A stretch of 64,000 nt of DNA from positions 50,966,501-51,030,500 of the forward strand of contig OX419761.1 in assembly GCA_948567375.1 (NCBI GenBank), read 5' to 3'. Shown here piece by piece: positions 31,701 through 42,516 of this stretch. Every line of letters starts with the position of its first letter. The first letter of the stretch is position 1. A program made the translations under genes and the position numbers. The notes under the pieces were generated by a model, which was not told the origin of the DNA, ran no database searches, and worked only from the letters and a program-made list of their open reading frames with translations. This stretch comes from Lunularia cruciata. Taxonomy: Eukaryota > Streptophyta > Marchantiopsida > Lunulariales > Lunulariaceae.

Positions 31701-34340
31701 CGCCTTCGAGTTCTTCCTTCATTGCTATCTTGTAGCTACTTTCAACCTCCTTCCACTCACTGACATCTGTGTTCCTCATGATTCTCGACCCCACCATCGC
31801 CAAAGCTAGTGGATTGAACTGAGCTTGTTCTATTAAGCTTTGAACAACATCCTGACAAGTGGAGCTGTGTCAGGGTAATATCTCAGACTTGACTCCTTTT
31901 CACAGCGACAGTGTGTCACTTTGCTTACATAGTGTTATTATCACATTACAAAGAGAAGGTCACTCAATCAAAATTTGACAAAAAATTCTCTTAAAAACCT
32001 TCCCACAAAAATATGTACATGTAGTGTGAAAGAGCTAGACGTATGAGTAAGCATTGCCAATTGTCCGTGTAACAGAGATTGTTCGGTAAAACATAGCTTC
32101 CTGTTTCACATTCTACCGAGCAGAAATTTTCTATTATGCCAGTGGATCTAAGAAATCATACGAACTCATACCTGCAAAGATGGTGGTATCTGGTTGTTGG
32201 TCAATCCTGCGTGGCTAGCGAGAATTTTTTCTGCAGTTTCGCGATTGATCGGTTGGGTTTCTATCTTTACAGCAGACTTGAATACCGATGATTTTCTCGA
32301 CGTTACTAAAAACTTCACATGAGTTGATCGTTTATCGTCCACCAATCGCAGAAAAGCTTCCAAAAGCTCGAACTCCCAGACATCGTCTAGGATGATCAAA
32401 ATTGCTTCTCCTTGCACTTGTAGGAGAGTCTGAATTCTTCTTTCGATCAGAGCACTTCTCTTCATCTTCCGATGTCTGCTAACATCCAATTCTACTTCTG
32501 GACTCAGATTCTGGAGGAGTTCGATTTGCTTTGCTGTCACGCTTGCCCCACACCCGCACTCCAGGAAGAATACCATAAACTTCGTGCCCTCACGGAGCGG
32601 ATTAGCACTCGCTGGTTGAACCACGGAATTGTGGACGGAATTGTAATGGACACCTATGTATCTGGCTAAGGTGGTTTTACCGGTCCCAGGATTTCCGTGT
32701 AGAAGGATCACACTGGGCCCTGCTCTGTCTTCCAAAGCGTCTTGGATCTGGGTCTCTATCTGCGGTATTCTCACATATGCCTTGACGGTTTCCTTACTAA
32801 CTGCAAACAGAAGGGGCCTCGAGGAAGCTCCAGACCGAGCTATATCGCGCTGTTTATTCTTGTGTTGCGATCGCGAATGTTCCCTGTTTCTGTTTGAAGC
32901 TGCATATTTCTGCAAGAAAGCATGATACCGGTTTTACTCAGACAGGTCTTCACGATCCAGATTATATACGAAATTCTGTCATCATGATTATCAGATAATT
33001 TCCTACTTCAGCTCGGCAGAGAAACAGAACCAATTGTATGTAAACCATTGCCTCATTGACCAAAGATTCACCATTTTATTCACAAGAAATCATGATGCTA
33101 TCTATGGCTAGCATGTCTCAACATCAGTTTGACGCTTGTGGAAGTCCCAGATATTCAAAAGTACCTCAACTTCTTCAATCAGTTTAACCAGATGCTGGTA
33201 TGAACTCGACTTTTCATCTATCGGTTTACATGCAGAGAAGTGATCCGATTCGATGGTGATGAAGTTTTCACCAAACCGCGACGATCCCTCAGATACTTCA
33301 AACGCAACCCTTTCCTACAGGTTAGGGTCAGGAAGATTTCCTCAAAATCAGTATAGAGAAGACTAAACAAGAGCCTCCCCTTGCTCATATCCATGAGCAT
33401 ATTGCACAGTTTCAATTCAAGCAATCTGATATATGTCTGTATCTTGAAACACTTTACAATATTCCAAATAAACATTTTTGAAGCACACTTATACCCTACA
33501 TGTCTAGCCACTAGCCATAGGCATAGGCATCCGTATGCAGCTGAAATAGCTATAATATCTGTGGAAGGAAATTCCGCAGTCAGAGACATCAGAGGCATAC
33601 ATCTGTCAATGTATGCCTCCTACATCTAAGTTTCCCAGGGAACATCTCACCATTTGACTTGAAGCACGGTCAAGTTCTAGAGCATGGGCTGCTCCAAGTC
33701 CATAGATTATCCACTGTGGGTATTTTCTGGTCCACAATTCACAGAACTCGTTATGAAGCCTTGCTGGAGCTGTGCCAAGCTCCTTCACAAGTTCCAACAG
33801 AGGGCCCGATGTAGATGCTTTATGCGTGACTGCCTGAGTGTGGAAGACATTCATTCCATGGTGGGGCGTTTCGTAAAAAAAGATCCCATGGATGTTATTC
33901 AGGAAATTAACCATCGCCATATGAGTGGTGTCTGTCGATGTCTCCCAAAGAGAACTTCTCCGGTTTCCGTGTATGCAGATCTGCTTGATAACGAGACCAC
34001 CAAAACTGTGCCCCACGAGGACTACTGGAACCTTTCCGAGTGGTATCCAGGTTAGCTCTGTTATCAACGTTTCTGCTATCATGTCAATGTCCATCCTTCC
34101 CGCGGTTGAAGTCTGTTGGATGCAAGCATCATAAGATAAAGAGATGATTCGGGCGTTGGGAAAGCGACGCGGAAGCCAAGATTTCGGCCAAATCTCGTCG
34201 CCCGATAAATTTCCACAACTCCACGTTGTCAAATGTGCATTGAAAGTTCCCTCAGGTTGTAACCCATGGAAAAACAAAACGTTCATCTTCAGTTGGTGTG
34301 GTGCCTCTGGTTCGTAAAGTTGATAAACGGAATCGCTTTT
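28751..34340 (-). CDS. Hydrolase-NB-ARC-armadillo immune-receptor-like protein (five exons, first exon missing)
   Basis: Exons on the - strand: 34340-33651, 33314-33165, 32909-32172, 31851-31030, 30853-28751. All introns are GT-AG and fall between codons (phase 0). Together they encode about 1500 residues. Exons 1-2 are an alpha/beta hydrolase: 'VLFFHGLQ', nucleophile elbow 'GHSFGG' (Ser), 'ETPHHG', and His in 'ESDHFSAC'. Exon 3 is the nucleotide-binding domain: P-loop 'GNPGTGKTT', Walker B 'ILIILDDVWE', RNBS-B 'FLVTSRKS'. Exon 4 is ARC: 'FNPLALAMVG' (GLPL-like) and 'FTLHDLQRDF' (MHD-like). Exon 5 (700 residues) is armadillo-type repeats such as 'RRIGEVSGSVSNILTLYLQQ', replacing the usual LRRs. 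Family knowledge: hydrolase-type NLRs sense pathogens in early land plants. The start is not found: the open frame above 34340 begins at TTG and runs into the polypyrimidine tract of an acceptor. No stop interrupts any exon, unlike the neighbouring transposons. Confidence 0.88.
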
Positions 34341-37300
34341 CTGAAGCAACAGAGAAAAGACAGACAAATCATTTCTGAACTCTTAACTGTAGCAAGCTGA
34401 TTATAAATCAGTACAGTATCGTCTATAATGGCACGAGGCCTGAGCACCCACCCACAGCATGAACCTTCACACGTGAGGATCCGATTAGACACTCCCGTGT
34501 TTTGCTCAATTGTGTTATGTTACATCGAGAACCATCTACACAATTAGACATTCAGCTTCAGAACCATTCACTTTTTTGTGTCAAGAAATTATCACATACC
34601 TACCAGAACTAAAATCATATAATTCTTTTTCTTGGTTAGTCAGATCTTGGAGGAGGTATTCTCTTCTCATTACGCGTACTAACATCAGTGAATTGATCCG
34701 CCAAACAATGAAAGGGAGTACTCCCATAACTGGCAACTGAGTTCCATGTAAGCGATAACAACGACGAGGAGTTTAATTTTAATTGCAAGATCAGGAGAGA
34801 TACCGCACCCTAACTACTCCGAGTTGCAGATAGATAGGTGAGTCACGGGTACGAACTTGAGCTCTGCTCTCGTCGTATTCAGAACCTGAGATTAAGAATC
34901 GTTATATAGTCGGCGTTAGAAACGTTGCAAGTATAGTTTCAAAATCAATCTGGTCCTGACTCTTAATTTACTTGTTATCAAATTAATGTGGGATTTGACA
35001 GACATTCCGAGACTTCCGCTTAACTCGTTACGCAGTCATATCGAAGACTAAACAGTCGGGAAATTTATCGTTCTCTTCCATGACTGAATTGGTCTATACT
35101 AGTCAACAGGGTACAAATTGATATGCGGAACTACTCAAGGTGAACAGAATCTCACCTGTGCCGAGGATGTCCATGATGGGCAGTAATTGAACAATCTTTG
35201 CAGGAAATCGGCCGGGTCCCATGGACTCAGGATCATGAAATTATGAGCCGCTCCATGTTCAGCTCACTGTTCTCCGATCCTTCCCAGTCCAATCCCGATT
35301 GCTGCATCGCAAAGCTTTGCGAAAGTCAAAGTGATATACCAACGATCTTACTAATCTTGAATACATGGATCAAGCAGTCAAGTAAATATACCGACTGTAT
35401 CGTGACCTCTGTATAAACTACAGAAATCAGTGTGAAACATCTGATACCTTTTAAGACTGCCAAACACAAGATCTGATGGATTAAATCAGAAGCACTGAGC
35501 ATGCGAACTGAGGGCAAGCTAGCTCACTGTCTAAAGCAACGATTGAATTACCAGGCTCCTCGCGAGATATGACCGGTACCTGCGCGATATCGAACCTGAC
35601 GAACATCATAAATAGTTACCTGAGATTTGTCGACGACTAAACCTTAACGACCTGCAAGAGTCTCTTCACCCACGTCCTCGTGACTTCACCAACATGAGCT
35701 CTCCGCTCTCTGATCCAACCTTCCCTCCGCAAAAGCCATACTGTTCTTACGCAGCTGGTACCGTAAACCATGAACTCAACTACACTGTGTAGGCCTGCTG
35801 ATCTACGTATAGAACCACAAGCAATAACCTACAAATTGTCTACAAAAAGCCACTATCCAAATCTATCACTGGAATTGAAGCCAGTCTCTGCAATAATCTA
35901 CCTACAGAACGGAGCGCTTCTCTTCATATATAGGACTACAATGTATCTATCAGTTTCTCCTAGTTTATAATTCGAGTCTGGAAACGATTTGAAGCGCCGA
36001 ACTTCTCCTTGCGGATTCTCCCTGAGGACATGATAACATAACTGTTTAACAGTTGATAACATAACATAAGATGATTACATAACTGTACAGTATCGCCTTG
36101 CAATTCGACTGCAGATTAACAGACAAAAGAGCAGCTCGAGCAATCCCGATGATCCTGACTCTTGGAAATTCTTGGAAGAAGTTACACGTAAACCCCACAT
36201 GGTGCTAGTGCTGTACTCCTTTGTGGTCAAACTGCAAAGTCAAGATTCAAAGGACATGTAAGTTCCGTACAAACCCTGTCTTGGGAGTTGTTTCTGAATT
36301 TTCGAGTATAAAGCTGGCGCAGGTAAGAGTGATGACCATCTTGACAAAAGTTTTTGTGAAGTTTATATTTCTGACTGAATGTGAAAGGGTTGACAAAATC
36401 TCCTATCCAAGAAGCTTATGGGTCTCAAGCTGATTATTGGACAACATGGTTGCTTTCTTAAATCCCGTGGAGGAATTTATTTGTCTAGCGCTAATTCTGA
36501 AATGATAAGCTAGATCAGCGCACGCAACATCCCGTTTACTTGACCAACGTCCTCACTTGTTACACTGGTATAGCCAGCTGAGTTAGGGGATCGCAATGTT
36601 CACAAGGCACTGTTGGGTGGATTGTCATGCCTTTGCTTTGTCATTCTTCCGTGTTGAGCCTCTTAACCTCCTAGTGATGGTGGACCAATGTAATTTATAT
36701 TTTCTATTGTTAGATTGGGTTTAGCTTAATGAAGGTAATAAAATATATTTTTGAATTTTATTATATGAAAAAAGTGAGCTTGATTTGAGTGCAAAAATTT
36801 CAATTGCAAAATTAATTCGTTGGTGATATAAATGTGGTTGATAGTATATTCAATTGTTGGAATTTGCTACCAAAATTAGTTTTATATGTTGTCAATTTGC
36901 ATCGATTGTGCTAAAGCATTTTCATATGTGACAAAATAATCATCAATTCGTTTGGATTTTATACTAAATACTATCAGATTTTAAATACTAAATTTTGAAA
37001 TGGTAAAATTTAGGGAGAAATGCTACTCAATATGAAGGAAAAATAGCAATTGAAGTATCCATGCGGGAATGGAGCATAATTAGCATGGCTAACAAGAAGA
37101 AAGTTCTACTTTTGAGATTAGAGGCATGGCAATCCTCTTACTTACAGCTATTAAATGCAAATATACTTCTACATGGAGTGATTTGGTTGGGAGGCAACAC
37201 AATGGATATCTCAGGATAAGCCCCCAGAACAGTTTTGTCAAGGTGCCTTTATTTAACTTTAAGGAAGAGATCTTTAATTTAAATACATCACTTGATGGAT

Positions 37301-37778
37301 GTGAAGAAGGAACCTACTCAAAGTACACTTAGAAATGGATATACAATGGAGCTCATCACAAGATAATATAGATTTAGGGAAGGAGACCTTTAGTTTTAGT
37401 GTGATTGCACTCTAACCTAAATCTCAAGTTCCATGGATCCAAATAAATCCCTCACAAAGGAAGATATTAGAGAAGCATTTTAACTCCCAAATATAGTCAG
37501 AAGATGGTATTGGAGTAGATGAAAGGATTTCAAGAAACTTTTCACAAATACATCTTTTAGTCTACAAGGACTTAAAGGAGGTAACTTCGAAAGAGTATTG
37601 TATGAATTGGAGGAGAAAGCTAAAAGTATTGGCCAAAAGCAAAGGAAGATGTCATGATATTGTGGTACCAAAGCTAGTTTGCTCATAAGTTAGAATGATA
37701 GTCTTGGAAATTAGAGTTAAATTAGTAGTTATTCAAAGAGTACATAATGGCAGCAAGATATTGTGTTAGGGCGATTGA
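34341..37778. other. Non-repetitive flank upstream of the receptor gene; no gene recognised
   Basis: No retrotransposon domain, LTR end or convincing ORF was seen. 34341-36600 is less A/T-rich than the transposons and probably contains the promoter, 5' UTR and missing first exon of the receptor gene. 36680-37740 is more A/T-rich and carries only short random ORFs. Confidence 0.5.
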
Positions 37779-38444
37779 TGTTGTGGGTATATACATCGCT
37801 ACACAACATACATCACTGTCAACATCATACACTATAGAAGCACAACTCACACATAAGTCATACATAGACTCTAAAGTGCCACAATAATCAGATTGTTTAC
37901 CACTCTCAACTCAACTCAACTCAGATCAGTACTTGATCTGTCACTCTATAAACTACCAACAACTGGGCATTGATTATAGTCAAGCCACACCCACTCTAGC
38001 ATAAAGAATCCAAGTGACATTCACCGGCCTCTGTCCACCATAGCTAGGAACTCGAAGGCTCAACATCAGAGAAGTGAGCTCTCTAGAGGTGCACTTCGAA
38101 AGTATACTCCCTGGAATTGAGCTAGGTTTGAACCCTAATGGTCCCACTGACGGCACACTTGACGGTGCAAATGGTGTAAAGTGTCGGTGGGCCCCACCGT
38201 GAAGTCAGTACCCCAAACACAAAATCTGACTGTCTAAAAGTAGTCTTTGAGAAACTATTGAAATAACTCTAACTACTATCACTACAACTCTAGTGTCCGA
38301 GCAATCTAGATGCGACACTACAAATGGTGTGACAGCTGTTGTGCATATATACATCGCTACACAACATACATTGTTGTCAATATCATACACTATAGAAGCA
38401 CAACTCACACATAAGTCATACATAGACTCTAAAGTGCCATAATC
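37779..38444 (-). repeat. Gypsy-M 3' LTR region with duplicated 108-bp unit
   Basis: 37890-38334 matches the 5' LTR body (57501-57953) closely along its length; on the - strand it begins TGTCACACC. A unit of about 108 bp ('tgttgtg...catcgctacacaacat ... agtgccat/caca') flanks it on both sides (37779-37889 and 38337-38444). The unit is absent next to the 5' LTR copy but is present at 20603 in the relic. The exact LTR boundary is therefore uncertain. Confidence 0.65.
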
Positions 38445-38445
38445 G

Positions 38446-38451
38446 CCCCCC
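38446..38451 (-). other. Polypurine tract of Gypsy-M
   Basis: CCCCCC on the + strand (GGGGGG sense) lies next to the LTR-side repeat unit and downstream of the PHD-coding end, in the place expected for the plus-strand primer. Confidence 0.45.
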
Positions 38452-38610
38452 TAGCTAGCGGTTAGGTCCCTCTAACTCTAGATAGCCATCTACTCTAAGT
38501 ATATGGTATACCCTATAATGGGCAAAGATCAGGAGGCCGGGTGCTATGGAGCCCTATCATTAGTTGCCTGTCTGCAATCTATACCATATAAAGAATGAAC
38601 TAGCTATAGG

Positions 38611-38943
38611 TCAAGTACATCTAAGACATAACCACTGTCCCTGAGGAACCACCATGAGGGGAGGAGTCATATATGCCATATGCCATCCTCTTGAACAGCT
38701 ATCACACACTAACATAGTAGCAGCTCCACCAGAAGAGCCACATAACATACATCTCAAGCCTACACATACAAGTGCCAAGCTTGGGTCCATAGTACCATCA
38801 ATGTTTAGGAGGTGGCATGGCGCACAATTGCGGACATGATCCTTCCAAAAAACACCATCATGTCCTTCTAACACAAGGACTCTAGATGGCAAAACCTCAC
38901 GCACTCTCAAGATAGTGCGGCCTATCGAAACATCAAGTGTCAT
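38611..38943 (-). pseudogene. Gypsy-M integrase C-terminus and PHD finger
   Basis: The open segment runs from an integrase C-terminal part ('GRTILRVREVLPSRVLVLEG', 'WKDHVRNCAPCHL') into a PHD-type zinc finger: 'CMLC' (C1, C2), 'VCDSC' (C3, C4), 'GWH' (His5), 'MAY' where Cys6 is expected, and 'WLCLRC' (C7, C8). PHD fingers bind histone H3 tails in known families, so this may play the targeting role that chromodomains play in chromoviruses. The Cys6-to-Tyr change would weaken zinc binding in this copy. The frame ends 'RCT' at a stop. Confidence 0.75.
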
Positions 38944-39984
38944 CGGTGCTATCTATTGTAGATATACATAGTCTCTTGGATGAAATCGACGGATCGAGGG
39001 TCTATAACCTCCTCCTCAAATGGTAGCATAGCGTAAAGTATCTCTATGATGAGCAATTGCCAAGTTCTCAAAGGCCATCGGGATCACTCTCTGAAAGATC
39101 TCTACCCGTTGAGAACATGTGCTCATCCATACATCGGGGTCATCCAAGTCCAAAACTACAATAGCATCTCGACAAATGGCTGCAGGTAAATTTGGATCTC
39201 ATCCATAGAGTAGAAAGTACGGAGAGAAGGATGCTAAGGAGGCTTGCCAATTGAACCAATAGCCCATGGCCAACCAAGGTAACTAGAGATCCCAATCTCC
39301 CAAGTGGCCTCTCTGCAAACCATACTTTTGCAATCCTCTCTTCACCGTCTGAACCACTCTCTCTGCTAAGCCATCTACCTTAGGGTGATCTCAGGATGTA
39401 GTATGATGATCAATCAAAGCCTTGTCACACAAGAATTGAAACTCCTCCAAGAACTTTGTACCCTGATCAGTCAAAACCTCAGTTGGTGCACCAAAATGAC
39501 TAAGAACTCGATCCAAGAAAGAGTAAGTTGTCCCTTCACTAGACTTGTCAAGAAGTGACACCAACTCAATCCACTTGGAGAAGTGCTCCACCATCACCAA
39601 AACATATCGATGATGTCTCACAGTCAGCGGTAAAGGTCCGGCAAAGTCCAAACTCCAACGATAACCCAATCCCATGATAGATATTAGGTGTAACTATGGC
39701 GTAGGAGCATTGAATGATGCTCTAACTTGGTCACAAACCACACTTTTGGCAACAAAATATTGTACCTTGGTCTGCATACCACGCCACCAATAATGACTCT
39801 GGAGTAAGCTATATGTATGCTTTACTCCAAAATGTCCTAGCTCCTCATGAGCATGACGGACTAATTGTGGTCTCTGAGATGGAAGTGGTACTACTCGCAC
39901 TCTACCATCCTCCCATACACAAAAAAGGTGTTTGCTCTCCAATCTGAACCATCTGGCTCGCTGAAGAACACGTTCTCTCTCCAA
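38944..39984 (-). pseudogene. Gypsy-M integrase (zinc-binding and core)
   Basis: Zinc-binding part (39984-39694): 'HAHEELGHFGVKHTYSLLQ' then 'YWWRGMQTKVQYFVAKSVVC'; the first Cys of the final CX2C is replaced ('KSVVC'). Core (39675-39391): 'WSLDFAGPLPLTV' (first Asp), 'VLTDQGTKFLEEF' (second Asp), then in continuing sequence 'DGLAERVVQTVKRG' (Glu). The remainder (39390-38944) links to the PHD segment with stops. DDE residues appear kept but the frame is broken. Confidence 0.8.
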
Positions 39985-40220
39985 CTATGCCACCCACAAC
40001 ACCAGTGCAAAAGATAGTCCATCACTAAGACATCATCATGAATGTCTCACTAAACTGTACCAATATCTTCACTCTCTGGATCTGTGACCTCCATAACTCC
40101 TTTATGCGTTGAGAGAGATACCACCAAAGCGTCAGAAAATATACATAGAAAGGCAGATGCATGCCAACCTAACACCATCTCCTCATCTGTCTCACCATGC
40201 AAACGTGCTCCGGTCTGATC

Positions 40221-41254
40221 CTACTGGTTGGGACATGAGTTTCTACTCAACCCATCTGCATCATGGTTCACCACTCCAGGTCTATGAACAAGTGTGAAAT
40301 CATACTCATATAAATTCAGAGCCCATCGTGCAAGCTTCCCTAAAAGCTTGTCGGACTCCATCAACCACTTCAATGGCTGATGATTAGTGATGAGAGTGAA
40401 GGGGTTACCAAATAGGTAACATCGGAAATGTGCTACTACCCAAACTACTACCAAGCACTCTCCCTCATATGAACTATACTTTGCCCCGCTGAATTGTTGG
40501 AGCGACTAGCATAGGCCACCACAAACTCCTTCCCCTCATCATCATGTTGGGTGAGCACCGCTCCAAGCTCCAAGCTCCAACATACTCCAATTAGTATGAA
40601 CTTGAAATGGTCGTCCTTTGATCCGTCTCCTCAAAATAGGAGCAAATGTCAACCTCTCCTTGAGCTCTACAAAAGCTCTCTCCTGCTCATCTCCCCAACA
40701 CCACTCATGTGTAAGCTTGGTCAACTTCATCAAGGCCTTGGCAATGGCACTAAATCCTCTACCGTAGCGGCGATAGAAGTTCACCAACCCAAGGAATGCT
40801 TGCACTCTACTCACATCCGTAGGCCGAAGAATACGTGCAATAGCATGCACCTTGGTCTGCTGAACACCAAGTCATCCGGGGTAGATAGTGTGACCCAAAT
40901 ACTCAACCTGCTTGTGGAAGAACCTACATTTCCCAAGATGCAATTTGAGTCCATGAGATCTCAACCTCTCAAACAACTATCTCTCATGCTCCTCCACAAT
41001 AGTGCTATAGACCAAAATGTCATCAATATAGCACCGAGCAAAATCCAATCCAGCTAGGATCCTATCCATGACCCTCTAGAACTCAGTAGGAGTGTTCTTT
41101 AACCCAAATGGAGAGAACCTCCATTGATATAACACATCCTTGCCATGAGGATCAATAGCCCAAAATGCTGTCTTGGACTTATCCTCATCCTTGATCGGCA
41201 AATGATGATATCCCGCTTGAAGATCCAAAGTACTGAAGACCTTTGCATGCCCAA
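40221..41254 (-). pseudogene. Gypsy-M reverse transcriptase (palm onward) and RNase H
   Basis: RT continues from the Gypsy-F insertion point: 'AKVFSTLDLQAGYHHLPIKD', 'WRFSPFGLKNTPTEF', catalytic 'CYIDDILVYS' (about 41015-41040, intact), then thumb 'VQAFLGLVNFYRRYG' (about 40800) and RNase H ('RPFQVHTNWS', where DAS is usual, and 'NPFTLITNHQPLKWL', 'NHDADGLSR'). Stops occur at about 40950 and 40875 and before 40454. The domain order is that of Ty3/Gypsy pol. Confidence 0.82.
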
Positions 41255-41996
41255 TGTAATACTCCGAGGACAAGAGAAGAGAGAAAACACAGATTGCACA
41301 CTCAAACATTCGATGCCCCAAGGGAGCACCTTCTCTTTATTATATAGACAAAGAGGATCTCCCACAAGGAAGCTCCACCATAGGATTAGGGACACAGATA
41401 GGTGACATGTCAGCAAGCTCCACCCTTGGATTACTTACTTGGATGGGTGACCTGTCTGGTCTAGGTCCTATCTGGTTGGTCAAACGAGCTTTGACCGGAG
41501 GGAATCTTTTAGGGAATCTTCCTGTAGGAATCTCAGAATCACATGAGTAAGGTACCATTGGAAAGCTCTCGATGAGACAAACCAGGGGGAGGGAAGGCCA
41601 GCCTTTCTTCCATTGGGGGGGGGGGGAATCTGCACATTTTCAAGGCCTAATTCATCCGTTTAGGCCTCCGAAATTGCCTTCAAAGATTTCAAGCATATTT
41701 CGGTTCCTACTCTATTAGTAGAAGTCCCCTTTTGGTGATACCTCTTTCTGATCTGTTTAGTCCATCATGTGTAACATCCTTCCAGATGTTACCAAACCAA
41801 TTCTTACCTTTAAATCATATGTCTAGCTATTGGTTCTAAGGTTCTCAAGTCTATTTCGGTTTCTGCCCTATTAGTAGAAGTACTCTTTTGGTGATACTTC
41901 TATCTAATCTATTTTGACCATCCTGTATAACATCATTCTAGATGTTACCAAACCAAATTTCACATCTAGATCATATGGCTAACCCTTGGTATTACA
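41255..41996 (-). repeat. Gypsy-F 3' LTR
   Basis: 742 bp, TG...CA ends, nearly identical to 47126-47862. It contains a run of 13 G near 41620 that is shorter in the other LTR. It directly follows the polypurine tract on the sense strand. Confidence 0.95.
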
Positions 41997-42000
41997 GACC

Positions 42001-42011
42001 TCCCTCCTTTT
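42001..42011 (-). other. Polypurine tract of Gypsy-F
   Basis: The sense-strand sequence AAAAGGAGGGA lies four bases before the 3' LTR start TGTAATACC. Confidence 0.85.
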
Positions 42012-42468
42012 AAGACACAACGTCCTCGTTGTGCAATTGTTGCTCAAATGCTTGCACCAACACTGGTGCATGTGCCAAATTGGCAGCGGGTTCCCAGGTT
42101 GCTTCATAAAGGGGGTAACCTTTCCATTGTACTAGATATTCCACCCGTGGATGGCGAGTACCACGCATGCGCTTTTGGAGAATCCGCTCCACTTCATATT
42201 CCTCAGTGCCATCAATGATTGTCGGACAAGGTCGAATGTCCTGTGTGGAAGTACCTTGGCCTGATCGGGGAGCATATCTGCGTAATAGGGAGACATGGAA
42301 CACTGGATGGATCTTCATGTGTGGTGGTAGCTCAAGGTGATAGGCCACAGCGCCAATGCGACAAAGAATCGAGAAAGGCCCAATAAAACGAGGTCTGAGC
42401 TTACGAGATCCAACTAATGTGAGGTTGGTTGTCGATAGCCACACTTGATCCCCAACATTGAACTCCAT
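42010..42468 (-). CDS. Gypsy-F integrase C-terminal domain and chromodomain
   Basis: 152 residues, continuing the pol frame after one stop codon (TAG at about 42516, before 'IAQNRQKQYADAHRR'). Residues 1-60 are the integrase GPY/F-type region ('FNVGDQVWLST', 'LRPRFIGPFSILCRIG', 'HPVFHVSLLRRY'). Residues about 92-135 are a chromodomain ('EYEVERILQKR', 'YLVQWKGYPLYEATWEP') with the aromatic residues typical of methyl-lysine recognition. In chromoviruses this domain directs integration to marked chromatin. The stop separating it from the catalytic part probably disables this copy. Confidence 0.88.
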   Translation of the reverse strand: MEFNVGDQVWLSTTNLTLVGSRKLRPRFIGPFSILCRIGAVAYHLELPPHMKIHPVFHVSLLRRYAPRSGQGTSTQDIRPCPTIIDGTEEYEVERILQKRMRGTRHPRVEYLVQWKGYPLYEATWEPAANLAHAPVLVQAFEQQLHNEDVVS

Positions 42469-42516
42469 GTGCCTACGGTGTGCATCAGCATACTGCTTTT
42501 GTCGATTTTGCGCAAT

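Noticed and set aside
33218-33598. 126-codon minus-strand ORF as a separate gene
   Set aside because: Only 33165-33314, read in a different frame, fits the hydrolase C-terminus with good splice signals. The longer ORF is mostly intron in the wrong frame.
34340-34367. Translation start of the receptor at 34367
   Set aside because: The codon there is TTG and the next bases form a polypyrimidine tract and AG acceptor, so this is intron sequence.
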